Below are positions 61,490 to 64,000 of a stretch of DNA of 64,000 nt, one piece after another. The notes below the pieces were generated by a model. That model made no database searches. It was not told the DNA's origin and was given only the letters and a program-made list of their open reading frames with translations. Within the stretch, counting starts at the first letter, position 1. Every line of letters begins with the position of its first letter. A program made the translations under genes and the position numbers. Origin of the DNA: Onchocerca volvulus (lineage: Eukaryota > Nematoda > Chromadorea > Rhabditida > Onchocercidae); contig HG738140.1 in the NCBI GenBank assembly GCA_000499405.2, positions 8,521,560 through 8,585,559 on the forward strand. The letters are read 5' to 3'.

Positions 61490-63440
61490 CAGCTTTTTGA
61501 TGGCCAAGGTGAAGTTCCTAATGGCAGCAAATATCATCGCAAAGATGGAACTGGCCAAAGAAAAGTTGGAGTACTTGCTTAAGAAAGTAAATTCAATGCA
61601 ATCAACTCTTGCAAGCCAATCGTGTGAATAGAAGAACAGCAAGAAATTTATGAAGTAAGAAGCCAATAAATTGAAGAAAAAATCCGAAGGGTTCAATTAT
61701 GCATCGACTCGTTGGAAGCAGCGAACGACAAGTGGCTTGAATATCCAAAAATCGACCACTGAAAAAGAAGAAATGCTGAGCAAGAGAAATATGAAGAGAT
61801 TACAAAAGAAGACACGAAATTAGTCCGAGTACTCCAGAATGGCAAAGAAATGATCATAACGCAAAAAATGCATAAAAATAAAGCCGATCGGAAATTAACA
61901 CTATTCTCACAAGAGTCATGAAGAGCAACAGAGTCGTCAAATACCTAATATACGGTCAGTCTCCCTCAATGGAGATGTAAGACAGTGGTAACAGTTTTGG
62001 AGTGGTTTCAGTGCTACAGTTCATTCACAAGTAATATCGGAAATCTAAAAACTGAACTATCTGTATTCGTGCTTAAAAGGAAATGTTCTGCAAGCAGTGA
62101 GGGGTTATGATATAGCTTCAGAAAATTATGAAGTCATAAGAAAGTTATTAAAAGATAGATTATGCGAACCGTTGATATTAAAAAATAATAGAAATGTTGT
62201 ACAATCAATTCCAGTCTATCAAAACGAATGAAAAAAAGTGGATTAGAATAATCGAAACAATGGAACGAATACTACGCCAATTACAAGTGTTAGGCAAAAA
62301 ACTGAAGCACGCAAGTATTGAAACCTCAATAGGATGCAGACTGCCACGCTAGATACCGGAAAAAATGTATCATCAAAAAGAAAGAGATAGACCGTGATCA
62401 GTAGTTTAGCTTAGAAGTTTTTTATCAAATTTGATCAATGTGAATGAAAACAAAAAAAAAAAAAAAAGATGCAGCTAGCTTTCACATGCTTATACAGACA
62501 AAAAAAAAATGCCTATTCCATAACAATCTTCCAACGTAATCTCGAAGAACCTCAGCGCTTGCTACAATACGAATCGATAATGAAGGTATGAAAAAAAGTC
62601 CTTATATCTTTCGTGCCTCAAGATCATTGGGACAGTGAATGCGACATTTGCTCTGCAGTGAAAGCTCGCATAGATCGTCTTAAAGCATTGAGGAAATACG
62701 TATCATGCTTCAAAGAAAACCACGATGCAGAAGATTGCAAACGGAAGGAAGTGTTTCTTTTATGAAGCTTCTCAAAATAGCGCGCTATGTGACGAAAGAA
62801 ATCAACATTCTTCAGTTATGTAGCGTATTTAGATGGAATTCAAGTGCCCAAAGAAGCTGAGTAGGCGAACCCGAAGGAATCTTCGAAAGTCAATTAATCT
62901 TCGCAACACAAACAAATACAATAAAGGGAAATCAAGGAGATGAAACTTTACTCTTGTGCAAAGAAATAATGGTTTTCAATCCCGTGTTATCTCAAAGGCA
63001 AGAAAAGACTTTAGCATTTTTTGATGTAGGCTCACCAAATATCGTTCATTTCCAAGAATTTAGCAGCTAAACTTGAAGAAAGCAGCAGAACAATAAATGA
63101 AAAAAGCTCCGTTTGGCATGAAGAAGTCGAAGACATGTATACCTGGGGATGGCTAAGTAAACAAACGGTAGAATGAGAAGTCATCACATTAAACGCCAAC
63201 ATCTGGATTATTTAACCAATGAATTGCGAGTTGTTAATACATCGATGGAGGATCAATTTAGAAATTTAACAAATCACTGAAAAGGATGCGATCTGCTCAT
63301 CAGCGCAGGTCATTTTATTCATTTCATTGGTTTATCAAGAATCAGAGAATCAGATTCTGGTCATCTGCTATTGTAATCAAAAGTGTGTCCAATAATAGCG
63401 GGAAGTGGTGATATAACCAAACTTTGCGACAGCAGCTGAA
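61490..63440 (+). pseudogene. Second BEL/Pao gag-protease relic, heavily mutated
   Basis: A plus-strand frame opens with MAKVKFLMAANIIAKMELAK at 61501 and stops at 61629. In several frames one then reads LVRVLQNGKEM, FWSGFSATVHSQ (about 62010), KLNYLYSCLKGNVLQAVRGY, WIRIIETMERILRQLQVLG, SECDICSAVKARIDRLKAL and a knuckle-like CFKENHDAEDC (about 62710), then FFYEASQNSALCDERN. The protease region follows: LAFFDVGS (about 63020, keeping the active-site Asp) and CDLLISAGHFIHFIGL with IIAGSGDITKLC (about 63290-63430). Many stops and frameshifts break it. No reverse transcriptase is seen, and no LTR was identified. Confidence 0.82.
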
Positions 63441-63822
63441 AAATCACTGCTGAATTAGCAAATATGATGTCCGAATTAAAGAACGTTCATCAGTTACTCG
63501 AAGCATACAAGGTTCAGAATAACAAGCGTTGCTTGTGGTTCTCCAGTGAAAGGCATTTAAAACGTGAATTCAGAACTATAAAAATGGGAAGAAAATGAAA
63601 CATTCATCTGGTCGCAGACGGATTCTGCTGTGAATATCTCTATTCCCCATATACATCACTCAGTGCAGTTCCAATGATAGCAAGCAATAAAAATGATGAT
63701 GTGGTTGATCTGAAAGATCAAATCGCAATTCTGCGAAGAAAAACATAAAGTTGAAGAATTAAATCTCAGAAGTAAAACGAAGTAATGAAGATTTATATAT
63801 GGAGTGGTAAAAATACAAAGAA

Positions 63823-64000
63823 TATGTTATGCAGATTGTGAAGAAAAATGAGCAGTTGAAGCTTGCACAGGCTGAGGAAGAGAAAATAAACGAAAAGTTG
63901 CGAATAGATCCTGAAATATTTAGGTATCTGGAAACTGCCGTAAATGAGCAAAAGCAAACAGTTATGCCAGTTCTGTTGGTTCAATACTCGGCAAAGCACG
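63823..64000 (+). other. Open coiled-coil frame at the window edge
   Basis: A plus-strand frame open to the edge reads VMQIVKKNEQLKLAQAEEEK and onward to LRIDPEIFRYLETAVNEQKQ and PVLLVQYSAKH, a clear Glu/Lys/Gln/Leu-rich helix. Just upstream, fragments such as VVDLKDQIAILRRK (63703-63746) and NEDLYMEW are in related but broken frames with stops. It may be a degraded gene or another element's Gag; its family is not recognised. Confidence 0.5.

Noticed and set aside
1..64000. CRISPR arrays, rRNA or bacterial operons
   Set aside because: No regularly spaced repeats with unique spacers, no rRNA sequence and no ribosome-binding-site-led gene runs were seen; the genes are intron-rich and eukaryotic.

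Overview
The window is AT-rich nuclear DNA of a nematode. The evidence is the gene structure (many small exons, introns mostly of 50-700 bases with GT...AG ends), a TTTTCAG acceptor directly in front of a start codon that suits spliced-leader trans-splicing, and the gene content: a DMSR-like peptide GPCR, a MAB-10/NAB corepressor and BEL/Pao retrotransposon remains. Base composition and intron size suit a spirurid/filarial (clade III) worm, but the species cannot be fixed from the sequence alone. No bacterial-type features were seen. Coordinates given for genes span introns; exon coordinates are in the evidence and were derived by hand, with splice phase checked at each junction.

Layout. 1-4196 (+): the 3' part of a dymeclin gene (12 exons; the 5' end lies outside the window). 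6571-9253 (+): a complete seven-exon membrane-anchored short-chain dehydrogenase of the HSD17B12/HSDL1/LET-767 kind, with a perfect 21-bp inverted repeat in an intron. 11193-14825 (-): an unnamed four-transmembrane protein gene with two alternative sets of 3' exons. 18415-21799: an LTR retrotransposon of BEL/Pao type lying on the minus strand, with recognisable gag and protease but no room for reverse transcriptase or integrase. 27925-31263 (+): a seven-transmembrane FMRFamide/myosuppressin-type receptor whose third intron starts with AT instead of GT; an earlier BEL/Pao protease fragment and a CTAG-rich repeat lie inside its first intron. 33.6-36.5 kb (-): several exon-like segments of unknown gene(s). 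42165-48925 (-): a NAB-family transcriptional corepressor (MAB-10 orthologue), with NCD1 and NCD2 domains and a Helitron-like insertion in an intron. 56.35-57.33 kb: a GC-richer island with GA/CT tracts and one good minus-strand exon candidate, probably a promoter/5' region. 61.5-63.5 kb (+): a heavily mutated second BEL/Pao gag-protease copy. 63823-64000 (+): a coiled-coil reading frame running off the edge.

The genes do not form one pathway. Dymeclin acts in Golgi organisation, the dehydrogenase probably in ER lipid or steroid metabolism, the GPCR in neuropeptide signalling, and the NAB protein in EGR/LIN-29-dependent developmental gene control. The long spaces (about 21.8-27.9, 36.5-42.1, 49-56.3 and 57.3-61.4 kb) show no gene I can support. 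The most unusual points are the AT...AG intron in the GPCR, the mutually exclusive C-termini of the four-TM protein, and the group of three BEL/Pao relics that all retain protease-region sequence without visible reverse transcriptase.
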